Part shown: piece by piece, positions 1 to 10,083 of the stretch
Layout: every line of letters begins with the position of its first letter
How positions within the stretch are numbered: the first letter of the stretch is position 1
Assembly (NCBI RefSeq): GCF_000955805.1
Contig: NZ_JYOA01000009.1
Span: forward strand, 128,086-175,524
Direction of reading: 5' to 3'
DNA length: 47,439 bases
Source of the DNA: Pseudomonas sp. 21
GTDB lineage: Bacteria > Pseudomonadota > Gammaproteobacteria > Pseudomonadales > Pseudomonadaceae
Notes under the pieces: model-generated
Seen by the model: only the letters and a program-made list of their open reading frames with translations
Told to the model about the DNA's origin: nothing
Database searches by the model: none
Position numbers and translations under genes: made by a program

Positions 1-23
1 TCGCGCCCATGGGGCGCTCCTAC
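1..23. repeat. REP-type palindrome, cut by window edge
   Basis: The first bases form a short palindrome (GCGCCCATGGGGCGC) ending in CTCCTAC, the signature end of the Pseudomonas REP elements found elsewhere in this window. It lies just downstream of the cobM stop codon, the usual gene-end position. Any partner repeat would lie outside the window. Confidence 0.55.
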
Positions 24-39
24 GGCAAAGTCCCTCGTC

Positions 40-786
40 CTACGGCCGATACAGGTGCGCATGCTCCGCGCTGTAAAGCGACGAATCAGCAAACCCCTCC
101 GCCCCCAGCACCTTGCCCACCAGGATCAGCGCCGTGCGCCGGAAGCCCTTGGCCTGAGCCTTGGGCAGGATGTCGCCGAGGGTGCCGGTGACCTGGTCCT
201 GGTCCGGCCAGCTGGCGCGATGGATCACCGCGATGGGGCAGTCCGCACCGTAGTGCGGCAGCAGTTCAGCGACGATGTTCGCCAGTTGGCCGACGCCCAG
301 GTGAATGGCCAGGGTCGCGCGGTGCTGTGCCAGTTCCGCCAGCGACTCGCCTTCGGGCATGCGCGTCCGGCTGGCGTAGCGGGTGAGGATCAGCGTCTGC
401 GAGATGTCCGGCAGGGTCAGCTCGCAGCCCAGGATCGCCGCACAGGCGGACGTCGCGGTGACACCGGGGACGATCTCGTAGGCGATGCCCCGTTCGCGCA
501 GGTGACGGATCTGTTCGCCGATAGCGCCGTACAGCGAGGGATCGCCGGAGTGCACCCGCGCGACATCCTGGCCTTCGGCATGGGCCTGCGCCAGCAGCGC
601 GACTATCTCGTCCAGGTTCAGTTCGGCGGTATTCACCACGCGTTCGGCGCGGTGCCCTTCCAGCACTGCCGGCGGTACCAGCGAGCCGGCGTAGAGGATC
701 ACCGGGCAGGTGCGGATCAACCGCTGGCCCTTGACCGTGATGAGTTCGGGGTCGCCGGGGCCGGCGCCGATGAAGTAGACCGTCAT
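40..786 (-). CDS. cobM: precorrin-4 C11-methyltransferase CobM
   Basis: CobM transfers a methyl group from S-adenosylmethionine to C11 of precorrin-4, giving precorrin-5, in the cytoplasmic oxygen-dependent cobalamin pathway. The 248-residue protein has the class III uroporphyrin/precorrin methyltransferase pattern: the N-terminal glycine-rich loop GAGPGDPELIT (residues 7-17), the HSGDPSLYGA motif near residue 79 and the VPGVTATSACAA motif near residue 106, which line the cofactor site. The length is normal for CobM/CbiF. The start codon overlaps the end of cobE by four bases (ATGA), so the two are probably translationally coupled. A REP-like palindrome follows the stop codon. Confidence 0.95.
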   Translation of the reverse strand: MTVYFIGAGPGDPELITVKGQRLIRTCPVILYAGSLVPPAVLEGHRAERVVNTAELNLDEIVALLAQAHAEGQDVARVHSGDPSLYGAIGEQIRHLRERGIAYEIVPGVTATSACAAILGCELTLPDISQTLILTRYASRTRMPEGESLAELAQHRATLAIHLGVGQLANIVAELLPHYGADCPIAVIHRASWPDQDQVTGTLGDILPKAQAKGFRRTALILVGKVLGAEGFADSSLYSAEHAHLYRP

Positions 787-1199
787 GGCTGCTCCTGTGC
801 GGATTCGACGGGGATGAAAGCCAGCGCGCAGGTGGCCTGGTCGCTACGGCGCTTGCCGACCAGCAGGCGGGCGGGTTCGCCGCCCTGGGCTTCGGCCTGC
901 AGCAATGCCGCCGCCTCCGCCACGCTGGCAGCGCCGATGGCCATGCGGACCGTTTCGGATGTCTGGTCCAGGCGCGGCTCGCAAGCGGCCAGTTGTTGCG
1001 GCGTGAACAGCGCCAATGGCCGGTCGAGGGCGGCGGCCAGTGCTGTCAGTCCCTCCTCGTCGGCCTTCAACGTGGCGCTGGCCAGCGCCGTGAGGTTCGA
1101 CTCGTCAAATCCCGCTTCGGCCAGCGTGGCCCGCAGCAGTGTGCGCAGTTCATCGAGCGAGCAGCCTCGGCGGCAACCCAGGCCGGCAACCAGCGTCAT
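783..1199 (-). CDS. cobE: cobalamin biosynthesis protein CobE (CbiG C-terminal-like)
   Basis: CobE is a small protein of the cobalamin pathway homologous to the C-terminal domain of CbiG; its exact chemical role is not settled. The 138-residue product opens with MTLVAGLGCRRGCS, the conserved GCRRG signature of the family, and has the second family block LTALASATLKADEEGL around residues 57-72. A GGAGG ribosome-binding site lies about 7 bases before the ATG. The gene overlaps cobM by four bases. A terminator-like hairpin lies between it and cbtA, so expression may depend on readthrough from the riboswitch-controlled cbtBA transcript or on a promoter not recognised here. A degenerate copy of this domain appears inside the CobJ fusion protein of this window. 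Confidence 0.88.
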   Translation of the reverse strand: MTLVAGLGCRRGCSLDELRTLLRATLAEAGFDESNLTALASATLKADEEGLTALAAALDRPLALFTPQQLAACEPRLDQTSETVRMAIGAASVAEAAALLQAEAQGGEPARLLVGKRRSDQATCALAFIPVESAQEQP

Positions 1200-1214
1200 T
1201 CGCTACCTCCAGAA

Positions 1215-1252
1215 AACAAAACCCCGCAGGCGGCGGGGCCGGCTGCGGGGGT
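1215..1252 (-). terminator. terminator-like hairpin between cbtA and cobE
   Basis: Read on the minus strand, an 8-bp GC stem (CCCCGCAG / CTGCGGGG, plus-strand positions 1243-1250 and 1222-1229) is followed by TTTTGTTTT. It lies 20 bases after the cbtA stop and directly before the cobE ribosome-binding site, so it could partly uncouple cobE-cobM from cbtBA. The loop is GC-rich (13 bases), so alternative pairings exist. Confidence 0.6.
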
Positions 1253-1269
1253 CGAGCATAACGCGCGGA

Positions 1270-1980
1270 TCAGGCCGACGGCGCGAAACGGCGGAACAGC
1301 CAGGCCGCCACGAGGCCGAGCGCCACCCAGAACACGGCGTTGGTGACCAGCGAGGCCACGATGAACTCATGGGCGAGGCTTTCCGGCGCGAGGCTGGAAT
1401 GCACCTCCGGCTGCGGCGCGCCGATGACGTGCGGCACCACCAGCAAGGCAAGGCCGACGATGCGCAATGCCCAATTGCGGCCGAACACCAGCAGCGCGAG
1501 ACCGGCGGCAGTGGCGGCGGCGGTGCCGATCCACCAGGTCTGGCGCAGGGTCAGGTCGGCGGCGGCGGTGCCGGGCACCTCCGGCGGCAGGCCAATGGAC
1601 GGCGCCAGGGTGAACACGGCGAAACCGGCCAGCCCCCAGAGCAGGCCTTCGGAGGTCCGGCCCGGTTCGCGCAGGGTGAACAGGCCGGCCAGCATCAGGG
1701 CGAAGCCCACCGCGACCACCAGGTTGCCGCCGGTCGTGGAGAGGATGCGCTGCCAGCCGTCTTCCGGCTCCCAGGCTTCCGCGTCATGGTGGTGGCCAGC
1801 GGCAGCGCCATCGGCATGCTCGTGGGCATGCTCTTCGACCAGCGTGGCGGCCGGCTCGGCCTTCTCGAAGGTCTCCGCCTTGAGGATCAGCGGGGATACC
1901 CAGAGCAACTGGACCACGGTGAGTACCAGCGCCGCGATCAGACCGGCGAAACCGGCGGTCTGGGCGATACGTTTGATCAT
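1270..1980 (-). CDS. cbtA: cobalt transporter subunit CbtA
   Basis: CbtA is the larger membrane subunit of a predicted B12-regulated cobalt importer that supplies the metal for corrin synthesis. The 236-residue protein has about five or six hydrophobic segments (first at residues 10-30, then near 85-105, 115-130, 150-170, 175-190 and 205-230). A metal-binding histidine loop (EEHAHEHADG...GHHHD) follows the first segment at about residues 48-68. A strong AGGAAAGGA ribosome-binding site precedes the ATG. It lies downstream of cbtB in the same orientation, separated by a long palindromic element, and both sit behind a cobalamin riboswitch. That arrangement agrees with the CbtAB family, though the transport activity is predicted from family membership. 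Confidence 0.9.
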   Translation of the reverse strand: MIKRIAQTAGFAGLIAALVLTVVQLLWVSPLILKAETFEKAEPAATLVEEHAHEHADGAAAGHHHDAEAWEPEDGWQRILSTTGGNLVVAVGFALMLAGLFTLREPGRTSEGLLWGLAGFAVFTLAPSIGLPPEVPGTAAADLTLRQTWWIGTAAATAAGLALLVFGRNWALRIVGLALLVVPHVIGAPQPEVHSSLAPESLAHEFIVASLVTNAVFWVALGLVAAWLFRRFAPSA

Positions 1981-2025
1981 TTTCCTTTCCTATTTTTTCC
2001 GGACTCTCGAATCGAGCGAGCTAGA

Positions 2026-2110
2026 GCCAGGCAAGGCGGAGGATCGCCGGGGACGCGGAGTTGACTACAGTCAATGAGCAGTCCACGGCGATCCTCCAAC
2101 GCAGCCTGGC
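2026..2110. repeat. 85-bp interrupted palindrome in the cbtB-cbtA gap
   Basis: Nested inverted repeats fill the space between cbtB and cbtA: outer arms GCCAGGC / GCCTGGC (2026-2032, 2104-2110), middle arms GGAGGATCGCCG / CGGCGATCCTCC (2038-2049, 2086-2097) and an inner palindrome TTGACT-AC-AGTCAA (2061-2074). As RNA it would fold into one long hairpin. It differs from the GTAGGAGCG REP family of the rest of the window. I believe similar elements occur in other Pseudomonas genomes, but that is from memory and cannot be checked here. Confidence 0.75.
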
Positions 2111-2141
2111 CGACGCGCAGCCGATTGGACTCAGAACAGCG

Positions 2142-2327
2142 TCAGTGGCAGGGGAAACCGGCACTGTGGCGAGTATCGTGGGCGGCGTTGTGCACCGCTT
2201 CCAGATGCGAGAAGCCGGCGAAATACACCAGCAGCGCACCGAGCAGGCTGGCGCCGACGGCCAGGCTGATGCGCTTGGAAAGGGGGATGGAAGTGCTCGA
2301 CGCGTGCGTCAGGGTGCTGCTGGACAT
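2142..2327 (-). CDS. cbtB: cobalt transporter subunit CbtB
   Basis: CbtB is the small subunit of the predicted CbtAB cobalt importer. The 61-residue protein has one membrane helix (about residues 20-40) and ends in HSAGFPCH, the histidine/cysteine metal-binding tail typical of the family. It is the first gene after the minus-strand cobalamin riboswitch. An AGAGGG ribosome-binding site lies about 7 bases before the ATG. The same bases can pair with an upstream CCTCTG (plus-strand 2336-2341 with 2362-2367), a plausible translation-blocking hairpin when cobalamin is bound. cbtA follows about 160 bases downstream. Confidence 0.93.
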   Translation of the reverse strand: MSSSTLTHASSTSIPLSKRISLAVGASLLGALLVYFAGFSHLEAVHNAAHDTRHSAGFPCH

Positions 2328-2450
2328 GAACGTTCCCTCTGAAGATCAAAGAAAGAGAACGCAGAGGTTGAACGCATTCGAACGCGCCGGAACGGTCGCG
2401 CCACGGCCTGCGCCCGCCCACCGCGGGTTTGCCAAATCGCAAGAATTCCA

Positions 2451-2634
2451 GGCCGGTCTCCGGGCTTGCGACGTTGGCCTGTGGCCAAGCGGGTCAGTCT
2501 TCCCATGCGTCAGCACAGTGACTACTGATGACCCTACGATCGCTTACCGTTGCGGGGGCAGCGCCGGACTGGTCCTTGCGGACGCACCGGCTTCCCGTTT
2601 CACCTCGCGCGCGTGGCGCGAGACACCTGAAACC
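2451..2634 (-). promoter_or_regulatory. cobalamin riboswitch upstream of cbtBA
   Basis: On the minus strand, conserved blocks of the AdoCbl aptamer appear in order: AGGTG near the 5' end, the B12 core GCTGCCCCCGCAACGGTAAG, CTGACGCATGGGAAGA, and the closing block GCAAGCCCGGAGACC (near plus-strand 2451-2470). About 123 bases separate the aptamer from cbtB. The expression platform probably acts on translation, because the cbtB ribosome-binding site can be sequestered and no uridine-tailed hairpin is seen there. Confidence 0.93.
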
Positions 2635-2682
2635 GCGCTAGCTGACCACGGCAGCCGACAGGCGTCAACCGATCCCCGGCGA

Positions 2683-2711
2683 TTGACCGCCCCGCCATCG
2701 CTGCGTAGCCT
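2683..2711 (+). promoter_or_regulatory. possible promoter for the cobW riboswitch transcript
   Basis: TTGACC (2683-2688), 17 bases, then TAGCCT (2706-2711), ending about 10 bases before the plus-strand aptamer. The -35 is good and the -10 weak. The divergent minus-strand promoter must lie in the same stretch of about 90 bases, but I could not place it. Confidence 0.3.
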
Positions 2712-2721
2712 TCCTCCCTTC

Positions 2722-2886
2722 GAGGTTCTCCGGCGCTGGCCGGAGCTAAGAGGGAACGTGGAAATCTTCGGATGCGCCACGGCTGCCCCCGCAACTGTGA
2801 ACAGCCTGTCTCTTCACGCGCCACTGCCGATTCGGGCGGGAAGGCGAAGAGATACCAGAGGGCTGTGAGCCAGGAGACCTGCCTCG
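2722..2886 (+). promoter_or_regulatory. cobalamin riboswitch upstream of cobW-cobN
   Basis: The aptamer reads GAGGTTCTCCGG...AAGAGGGAA, then the B12 core GGCTGCCCCCGCAACTGTGA (from about 2779), a GGGCGGGAAGGC arm, and the B12 box GAGCCAGGAGACCTGCC (2867-2883). About 110 bases separate it from the cobW start. A GCGCGCC / GGCGCGC inverted repeat just before the ATG (about 2952 and 2989) could hide the cobW initiation region, pointing to translational control. Confidence 0.94.
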
Positions 2887-2995
2887 ACCAGTATCACGAC
2901 AACCGGGCGGGGTGATCCGGTGGCGACCTTCGTTGCGCGGCGAACCCGCGCGCGCGCCCTTCATCCGCCCTCCGAACTCTGCTTGCGAGGCGCGC

Positions 2996-4048
2996 ATGAA
3001 AACCCTGGCCAAACTCCCCGTCACCATCGTCACCGGCTTCCTCGGCGCCGGTAAGACCACCCTGCTCCGCCACATGCTGGATAACGCCGAAGGTCGCCGC
3101 ATCGCGGTGATCGTCAACGAGTTCGGCGAGCTGGGCATCGACGGCGAAATCCTCAAGCAGTGCTCCATCGGTTGCAGCGAAGAAGAAGCGGTCGGCCGTG
3201 TCTTCGAACTGGCCAACGGCTGCCTGTGCTGCACCGTGCAGGAAGAATTCTTCCCGGTGATGCGCGAGCTGGTGGCACGCCGTGGCGACCTCGACCAGAT
3301 CCTCATCGAGACCTCCGGCCTGGCCCTGCCCAAGCCGCTGGTGCAGGCCTTCCAGTGGCCGGAAATCCGCAACGCCTGCACCGTTGACGCGGTGATCACC
3401 GTGGTCGACAGCCCGGCCGTGGCCGCCGGCACCTTCGCCGCCCATCCCGAGCAGGTGGACGAGCAGCGCAAGCAGGACCCGAACCTGGACCACGAATCGC
3501 CGCTGCACGAACTCTTCGAAGACCAGCTCGCCAGCGCCGACCTGGTGGTACTGAACAAGGCCGACCTGCTCGACGCCGATGCGCTCGCCCGCGTCCGCGC
3601 CGAAGTCGCCGAGGAACTGCCGCCGGCGGTGAAGATCGTCGAAGCCAACGCCGGCCAGCTGCCGCTCTCGGTGCTGCTGGGTCTGAATGCCGAAGCCGAG
3701 CTGCACATCGACAGCCGCCCGACGCACCATGACCACGAGGGTCATGAAGATCACGACCACGACGAGTTCGACTCCTTCCACGTCGACCTGCCGGAAGTAG
3801 AAGAGCGCGCCCTGCTCGACGCCTTGAACGCGCTGGTCGAGCGCCACGCCGTGCTGCGCATCAAGGGCTTCGTCGCCATCCCCGGCAAGCCCATGCGCCT
3901 GCTGGTGCAGGGTGTCGGCAAGCGCTTCGACAAGCACTTCGACCGCGCCTGGCGCAGCGATGAAACCCGTAGCACCCGCCTGGTGGTGATCGGCCAGGAA
4001 CTGGACCAGGCCACCATCGCCAACGAGCTGCGTACAGCCCTCTCTTGA
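2996..4048 (+). CDS. cobW: CobW-family GTPase, cobalt chaperone for cobalamin synthesis
   Basis: CobW is a cytoplasmic G3E-family P-loop GTPase thought to deliver Co2+ to the cobaltochelatase. The 350-residue protein shows the Walker A loop GFLGAGKTTLL (about residues 13-23), the metal-binding GCLCC motif near residue 76, the ETSGLALPKP switch region, the NKAD guanine-specificity motif and a histidine-rich metal loop (THHDHEGHEDHDHDEF, near residues 242-257). A CobW C-terminal domain follows. I chose the ATG at 2996 because the protein then begins MKTLAKLPVTIVTG as in the family; an in-frame upstream start would add 28 unrelated residues. It is the first gene after a cobalamin riboswitch, and cobN follows after a REP palindrome. 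Confidence 0.95.
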   Translation: MKTLAKLPVTIVTGFLGAGKTTLLRHMLDNAEGRRIAVIVNEFGELGIDGEILKQCSIGCSEEEAVGRVFELANGCLCCTVQEEFFPVMRELVARRGDLDQILIETSGLALPKPLVQAFQWPEIRNACTVDAVITVVDSPAVAAGTFAAHPEQVDEQRKQDPNLDHESPLHELFEDQLASADLVVLNKADLLDADALARVRAEVAEELPPAVKIVEANAGQLPLSVLLGLNAEAELHIDSRPTHHDHEGHEDHDHDEFDSFHVDLPEVEERALLDALNALVERHAVLRIKGFVAIPGKPMRLLVQGVGKRFDKHFDRAWRSDETRSTRLVVIGQELDQATIANELRTALS

Positions 4049-4052
4049 TCTT

Positions 4053-4120
4053 GTAGGAGCGAGCTTGCTCGCGAACCAACCCCGCAGCGGGGCAATGTTC
4101 GCGAGCAAGCTCGCTCCTAC
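4053..4120. repeat. REP pair between cobW and cobN
   Basis: Two inverted copies of GTAGGAGCGAGCTTGCTCGC face each other across about 28 bases, forming a long hairpin in the cobW-cobN mRNA. The same sequence recurs in this window near 13.4, 21.4 and 25.7 kb. Confidence 0.88.
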
Positions 4121-4144
4121 CAAGAGCCACCATCGAGCAAGCCC

Positions 4145-7876
<3,732 letters not shown>

Positions 7877-7893
7877 GGGATTTCCAGCTTTCG

Positions 7894-7927
7894 TAGGATG
7901 GCGTGGAGCGAAGCGATACCCATCAGT
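7894..7927. repeat. short Pseudomonas-type repeat downstream of cobN
   Basis: The sequence GTAGGATGGCGTGGAGCGAAGCGATACCCATC resembles a short repeat I associate with Pseudomonas intergenic regions (GTAGGATGGG...CCCATC). It lies 17 bases after the cobN stop. Only one copy is present in this window, so the call rests on general knowledge. Confidence 0.35.
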
Positions 7928-7939
7928 CCGCCTGGCAGT

Positions 7940-8152
7940 TCAGCCCGAGAACAGGCCAAGCGCCGACGCGCCCAGCAGGACCAGAAGAGTCACTCCCACG
8001 CCGCGTACCCATTGCGCTTCCATGCAGTAGGAGCGGGACAGCCCCGGCTGCGGATAACGCCCCAGCGTCAGCACCTTCACGACCGGCCAGCCCACCGCAT
8101 AAAGCGCCGGGCCGTAAAATGGCTCCAGCAACGCATCCAGCACTTCCCACAT
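7940..8152 (-). CDS. hypothetical small membrane protein (70 aa)
   Basis: I do not recognise this family. The 70-residue product begins MWEVLDALLEPFYGPALYAV, with one weak hydrophobic stretch near residues 10-30 and a clear membrane helix at about 48-68 (VRGVGVTLLVLLGASALGLF). An AGGGAG ribosome-binding site lies about 11 bases before the ATG. It is 27 bases downstream of another small membrane protein gene in the same orientation, so the two probably form an operon convergent with cobN. A longer start in another frame over the same bases was rejected because it gives no hydrophobic pattern and would overlap the upstream gene extensively. Confidence 0.6.
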   Translation of the reverse strand: MWEVLDALLEPFYGPALYAVGWPVVKVLTLGRYPQPGLSRSYCMEAQWVRGVGVTLLVLLGASALGLFSG

Positions 8153-8179
8153 TCCGCAGCACTCCCTGCATCGAGTCGA

Positions 8180-8560
8180 TCAGAAAATCGGCCCCCAGCG
8201 CAAAAACCATCGATACATCCATTCCTCTCTGAAGAGAAACAGATAAGCACTCAATAACGACGGTAGGGCATAGCACCAGCCTTCCGTCAGCCAGAACAGC
8301 GTAGCGGCCAAGGCAAAGCTGGCCAGATAAAGGCCGCGGCACAGAGGCTGGGACAATACGTCGAGGAAGGGCTTGCTCCGACGGAGCAGGCAAAGAAACG
8401 TCACCAACATCAGCGGCGCTCCCAGCCCGGCGAGCGAAATGCCTGCCACCAGCTCACCAGAGGAGAACTTCACGGTGGAGATCAGCATCAACGGTAATGC
8501 GACGATCAGGCTGGCATATCCCATGAACGTCGTACGCACCAGGACCCTTCTGTCGCTCAT
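8180..8560 (-). CDS. hypothetical four-helix membrane protein (126 aa)
   Basis: Unrecognised inner-membrane protein with about four hydrophobic segments (residues 13-30, 36-60, 73-92 and 96-111). It ends in an aromatic, positively charged tail (REEWMYRWFLRWGPIF). I chose the ATG at 8560 (MSDRRVLVRTTFM) because an AGGGAT Shine-Dalgarno-like sequence sits 9 bases before it; a start further upstream would lie inside a REP palindrome and add 23 unlikely residues. A 70-residue membrane protein follows. Nothing links the pair to the flanking cobalamin and aromatic genes except position. Confidence 0.65.
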   Translation of the reverse strand: MSDRRVLVRTTFMGYASLIVALPLMLISTVKFSSGELVAGISLAGLGAPLMLVTFLCLLRRSKPFLDVLSQPLCRGLYLASFALAATLFWLTEGWCYALPSLLSAYLFLFREEWMYRWFLRWGPIF

Positions 8561-8614
8561 CACATTGGCATCCCTGCTAACTCCCGGAGCAGAATACATC
8601 CGGAGTGCCTCCCT

Positions 8615-8661
8615 GTAGGAGCGCGCCATGCGCGCGAATCGCGGGCGTGGCCCGCTCCTAC
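8615..8661. repeat. REP palindrome, variant with CGCGCC core
   Basis: GTAGGAGCGCGCCATGCGCGC and its inverted partner GGGCGTGGCCCGCTCCTAC form a compact hairpin. It shares the GTAGGAGCG ends of the other REPs but has a different core. It lies between the DAHP synthase stop codon and the start of the small membrane protein gene. Confidence 0.75.
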
Positions 8662-8675
8662 AGGGGGCGCTGATA

Positions 8676-9773
8676 TCAGCCGCGACGCAGGCGCTCGGCC
8701 GCGTTCAGCAAAAGCGCCTCGGTGCCGCTCCAGCCCAGGCAACCATCAGTGATCGACACACCGTAGCGCAGCTCGCCGGACAGCGGCTGGCAGCCGTCGA
8801 ACAGATGACTCTCCAGCATCACACCACGCAGCGAAGCGTCGCCGGCGATGCGCTGGTCGAGCACGCTGTCCAGCACCGCCGGCTGGCGCAGCGGGTCCTT
8901 GCCGCTGTTGGCGTGGCTGCAATCCACCATGATGCTCGGTTCCAGGCCGAGCTTCTCCAGTCCCTGGCGAATCTGCTGCACGCTGGCCGCGTCGAAGTTC
9001 GGCCCGGCGTGGCCGCCGCGCAGCACCAGATGGGTGTCCGGGTTGCCCTGGGTCTGCACCAGCGAAGGCCGGCCCAGCGCATCGATGCCGAAGTGCTGGT
9101 GCGGGTGCGCTGCCGAGCGCATGGCGTCGGTGGCGATGCCGATGCTGCCGTCGGTGCCGTTCTTGAAGCCCACCGGCAGTTCGAGGCCGCTGACCATCTC
9201 GCGGTGCACCTGGGATTCGCTGGTGCGTGCGCCGATGGCGGCCCAGCCCAGCAGGTCGTCGAAGTAGCCGGCCACCAGCGGTTGCAGCAATTCGGTGGCA
9301 ACCGGCAGGCCGCGTTCGAGCATGCCCAGCATCAGCCGGCGCGACAGTTCCAGGCCGCCGGCCATGTCGCCAGTGCCGTCCAGTTGCGGGTCGTAGACCA
9401 GGCCTTTCCAGCCGATGGTGGTGCGCGGTTTCTCGACGTAGGCGCGCATCACCAGCAGCAACTGGTCGTTCACCTGCGGGGCGAGTTCGGCGAGGCGGTC
9501 GGCGTATTCGAGGGCGGAGACAGGGTCGTGCAGCGAGCAGGGGCCGATCACTACCAGCAGGCGTGGATCGCGGCCATCGAGGACGGCGCGGATCGCTTCG
9601 CGGCCTTCGCGGACGCGGTGGGCCATGGCGGCGGACAGCGGTAGGCGCTGGCGCAGTTCGGCAGGGCTCGGCAGCGGCTGTTCGCGGCGGCGAGCGGAGG
9701 GCAGCGGGAGGTCGAGGACTTCGGCGGTGGCTGCGTGTTCGGGACGGATCAGGGTGGAGGTGGAAGCGTTCAT
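8676..9773 (-). CDS. 3-deoxy-7-phosphoheptulonate (DAHP) synthase, AroFGH type
   Basis: Condenses phosphoenolpyruvate with erythrose 4-phosphate, the first step of the shikimate pathway to Phe, Tyr and Trp. The 365-residue protein is a type I-alpha DAHP synthase: IGPCSLHD (near residue 75), RAYVEKPRTTIGWKGL (substrate and metal region), GFKNGTDG (near 202), LRGGHAGPNF and the metal-binding DCSHANSGKD (near 283-292). The gene is divergent from chlD and precedes no other aromatic gene here. Its long leader carries two small ORFs rich in Tyr/Phe/Trp and an intrinsic terminator, strongly suggesting attenuation by aromatic aminoacyl-tRNA levels. Which isozyme it is, and its feedback ligand, cannot be told from sequence alone. 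From memory, P. aeruginosa has an equivalent gene next to cobN. Confidence 0.95.
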   Translation of the reverse strand: MNASTSTLIRPEHAATAEVLDLPLPSARRREQPLPSPAELRQRLPLSAAMAHRVREGREAIRAVLDGRDPRLLVVIGPCSLHDPVSALEYADRLAELAPQVNDQLLLVMRAYVEKPRTTIGWKGLVYDPQLDGTGDMAGGLELSRRLMLGMLERGLPVATELLQPLVAGYFDDLLGWAAIGARTSESQVHREMVSGLELPVGFKNGTDGSIGIATDAMRSAAHPHQHFGIDALGRPSLVQTQGNPDTHLVLRGGHAGPNFDAASVQQIRQGLEKLGLEPSIMVDCSHANSGKDPLRQPAVLDSVLDQRIAGDASLRGVMLESHLFDGCQPLSGELRYGVSITDGCLGWSGTEALLLNAAERLRRG

Positions 9774-9821
9774 CTGACTGGCATCCTTGGCCGGCGCGGT
9801 GGTCGTTCCGCGCTCGGCGCT

Positions 9822-9926
9822 CTATCTAAGTGTTCGTGGCAAGGCTCGTTGGGTGGCACGCAGCGCGCTGCTAAATCGCCAGTCGGAGTTGCGGTAATAG
9901 CGGTAGTCGGTGGTGTAGGCGGTCAT
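9822..9926 (-). CDS. aromatic-rich upstream ORF 2 (34 aa) in the DAHP synthase leader
   Basis: A 34-codon ORF ends 48 bases before the DAHP synthase start. It reads MTAYTTDYRYYRN, then SDWRF, then a serine/arginine-rich tail. Four Tyr, one Trp and one Phe codon fall within codons 4-18, far more than chance for so short a peptide. A good GAGGA ribosome-binding site lies about 10 bases before the ATG. It comes after the terminator hairpin of the leader, so it is translated only on transcripts that read through (or start inside the leader). Likely role: a second leader peptide sensing aromatic amino acids, or a translational coupler. It is not a known protein to me. Confidence 0.6.
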   Translation of the reverse strand: MTAYTTDYRYYRNSDWRFSSALRATQRALPRTLR

Positions 9927-9969
9927 GTGTCGATCCTCGGTCTGAGCGTTTTCGCTCGTTTCAATGCGT

Positions 9970-9987
9970 TGGGCCTTGTGGGCCTTG
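9970..9987. repeat. tandem 9-bp repeat in the DAHP synthase leader
   Basis: Two perfect adjacent copies of TGGGCCTTG (CAAGGCCCA on the transcript strand) lie directly after the uridine tract of the leader terminator and before upstream ORF 2. They could be a protein- or RNA-binding element, or chance. Confidence 0.5.
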
Positions 9988-10026
9988 AAAAACAAAAACC
10001 CCGGTCGGGTTGCCGACCGGGGTTTT
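9988..10026 (-). terminator. intrinsic terminator / attenuator in the DAHP synthase leader
   Basis: A perfect 14-bp stem (AAAACCCCGGTCGG / CCGACCGGGGTTTT, loop of 4) is followed on the minus strand by TTTTTGTTTTT. It lies 50 bases after the stop codon of the aromatic-rich 44-residue ORF and about 215 bases before the DAHP synthase start. No gene ends here except that ORF, so the terminator most likely controls entry into the DAHP synthase gene. The plus-strand reading has a weaker T tract. Confidence 0.9.
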
Positions 10027-10037
10027 GGGAAACTGTC

Positions 10038-10083
10038 TGGTTGGCGACCCTGCTTGCTAGGGCGCCTGTGGGGTATCAGGCGC
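10038..10083 (-). promoter_or_regulatory. competing hairpins before the leader terminator
   Basis: Two mutually exclusive hairpins can be drawn. One pairs GCGCCTG (10083-10077, over the end of ORF 1 and its stop codon) with CAGGCGC (10068-10062). The other pairs GGCGCCCT (10066-10059) with AGGGTCGCC (10051-10043, one bulge). They share CAGGCGC, so ribosome position on ORF 1 could choose between them. The GGGTCGCC arm can also pair at 7 of 8 positions with GGCAACCC (10014-10007) in the terminator loop and upper stem. That is only a modest antiterminator, so the exact mechanism is open. Confidence 0.45.
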
